A DNA stretch of 22,872 bases, taken from the NCBI GenBank assembly GCA_900319595.1, contig ONOZ01000085.1:1-22872 (forward strand), written 5' to 3'. Of this stretch, positions 22,649-22,872 are shown in pieces. Position numbers and translations under genes: made by a program. The DNA comes from an uncultured Bacteroidales bacterium (lineage in GTDB: Bacteria > Bacteroidota > Bacteroidia > Bacteroidales > P3). How positions within the stretch are numbered: the first letter of the stretch is position 1; every line of letters begins with the position of its first letter. Under the pieces are notes generated by a model. That model saw nothing but the letters and a program-made list of their open reading frames with translations. It had not been told where the DNA came from and did not search any database.

Positions 22649-22872
22649 CGCTTATCAATAGGATAAGTGATAATGGTTGCTTATGCAATTATTATTGAAT
22701 TGAAATATGAGAGCGTTATGCTTATTTAACTTGTTATCTTAAGCGTGAGAAACTTTAGAATTCACAAGTTATAAGGTGTAGTGGTTCTGTCATTGCCAAT
22801 CTTGGCGTGCATTCCATTATAGTTATATCTTTGAATTCAGGTAAATTTTTCTCACGCACCATAGATAGAGAT
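22649..22872 (+). ncRNA. Second structured leader or small RNA, cut by the window end
   Basis: No gene of normal size is visible in 22481-22872. Transcription from copy 2 would begin with the hairpin CGCTTATC-AATAG-GATAAGTG (22649-22669, 8 bp, one G-U). Next comes ATAATGGTTGC/GCAATTATTAT (22670-22680/22685-22695, 11 bp, two G-U). The last is a rod at 22743-22857. Its base GCGTGAGAAA/TTTCTCACGC (22743-22752/22848-22857) is perfect over 10 bp. It continues with GAATTCA/TGAATTC (22758-22764/22832-22838), then AAG/CTT and TATAA/TTATA, and ends at a GCCA/TGGC tip near 22795-22806. There is no sequence similarity to the first leader beyond the promoter, though the rods are nearly equal in length (115 and 120 bases). 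The downstream gene, if any, lies outside the window. Confidence 0.6.
22707..22742 (+). CDS. Possible 11-residue leader peptide
   Basis: ATG at 22707 opens a frame MRALCLFNLLS ending at TAA 22740-22742. Four of eleven residues are Leu. The stop codon is directly followed by the first base of the 115-base rod (22743), and GCTTA inside the frame (22720-22724) can pair with TAAGC (22740-22744), competing with the base of the rod. That geometry resembles translation-coupled attenuators. No ribosome binding site is visible, and a frame this short can occur by chance. Confidence 0.25.
   Translation: MRALCLFNLLS

Overview
The window looks like chromosomal DNA from an AT-rich member of the Bacteroidota, most likely Bacteroidales. 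Four things point there. Many genes are preceded by the phylum's own promoter type (TTTG, 19-21 bases, TAnnTTTG). Shine-Dalgarno sites are mostly absent. There are type IX secretion (T9SS) cargo proteins with C-terminal sorting domains and a gingipain-like C25 peptidase. The gene blocks (rsfS-ftsH-LUD-cdsA-psd and DUF4271-hemD-rnpA-yidD) are, as far as I recall, typical of the phylum. Assignment below phylum is inference.

Layout. 1-2814: a minus-strand tRNA-Leu(CAA), then plus-strand prs, rplY (bL25, long form) and pth, separated by recognisable promoters and hairpin terminators. 2841-6073: two tandem minus-strand paralogues of a secreted choice-of-anchor L protein with T9SS sorting tails. 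6053-6634: a small plus-strand regulator joining a CxxC domain to an AraC-type helix-turn-helix. 6635-13472: a long minus-strand run, in transcription order gingipain-like C25 peptidase, DUF4271 membrane protein, hemD-like protein with a histone-H1-like tail, rnpA, yidD and an LD-carboxypeptidase. 13689-19602: plus-strand rpsP, rimM, then the compact operon rsfS-ftsH-LUD-cdsA-psd (ribosome silencing, membrane protein quality control, phospholipid synthesis). 19841-20744: DUF3109 (+) and rpsU (-), convergent over a shared hairpin.

The least ordinary part is 20835-22872. A 78-bp block containing a textbook promoter is present twice with no mismatch (20853-20930 and 22571-22648). At the base where identity ends, each copy is followed by a different sequence that folds into a 5'-terminal hairpin, then by further strongly structured, non-homologous RNA. 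The first unit (leader about 45% GC in an AT-rich genome) precedes a membrane-anchored agmatine-deiminase-family enzyme and ends in a terminator-like hairpin. The second holds a possible 11-codon, Leu-rich leader ORF whose stop abuts a long rod-like hairpin, and it runs off the window. I read this as two members of a repeated 'same promoter, different structured leader' family, and as the best candidate for something undescribed. Its function is unknown. No CRISPR array, transposase, integrase or rRNA was seen.
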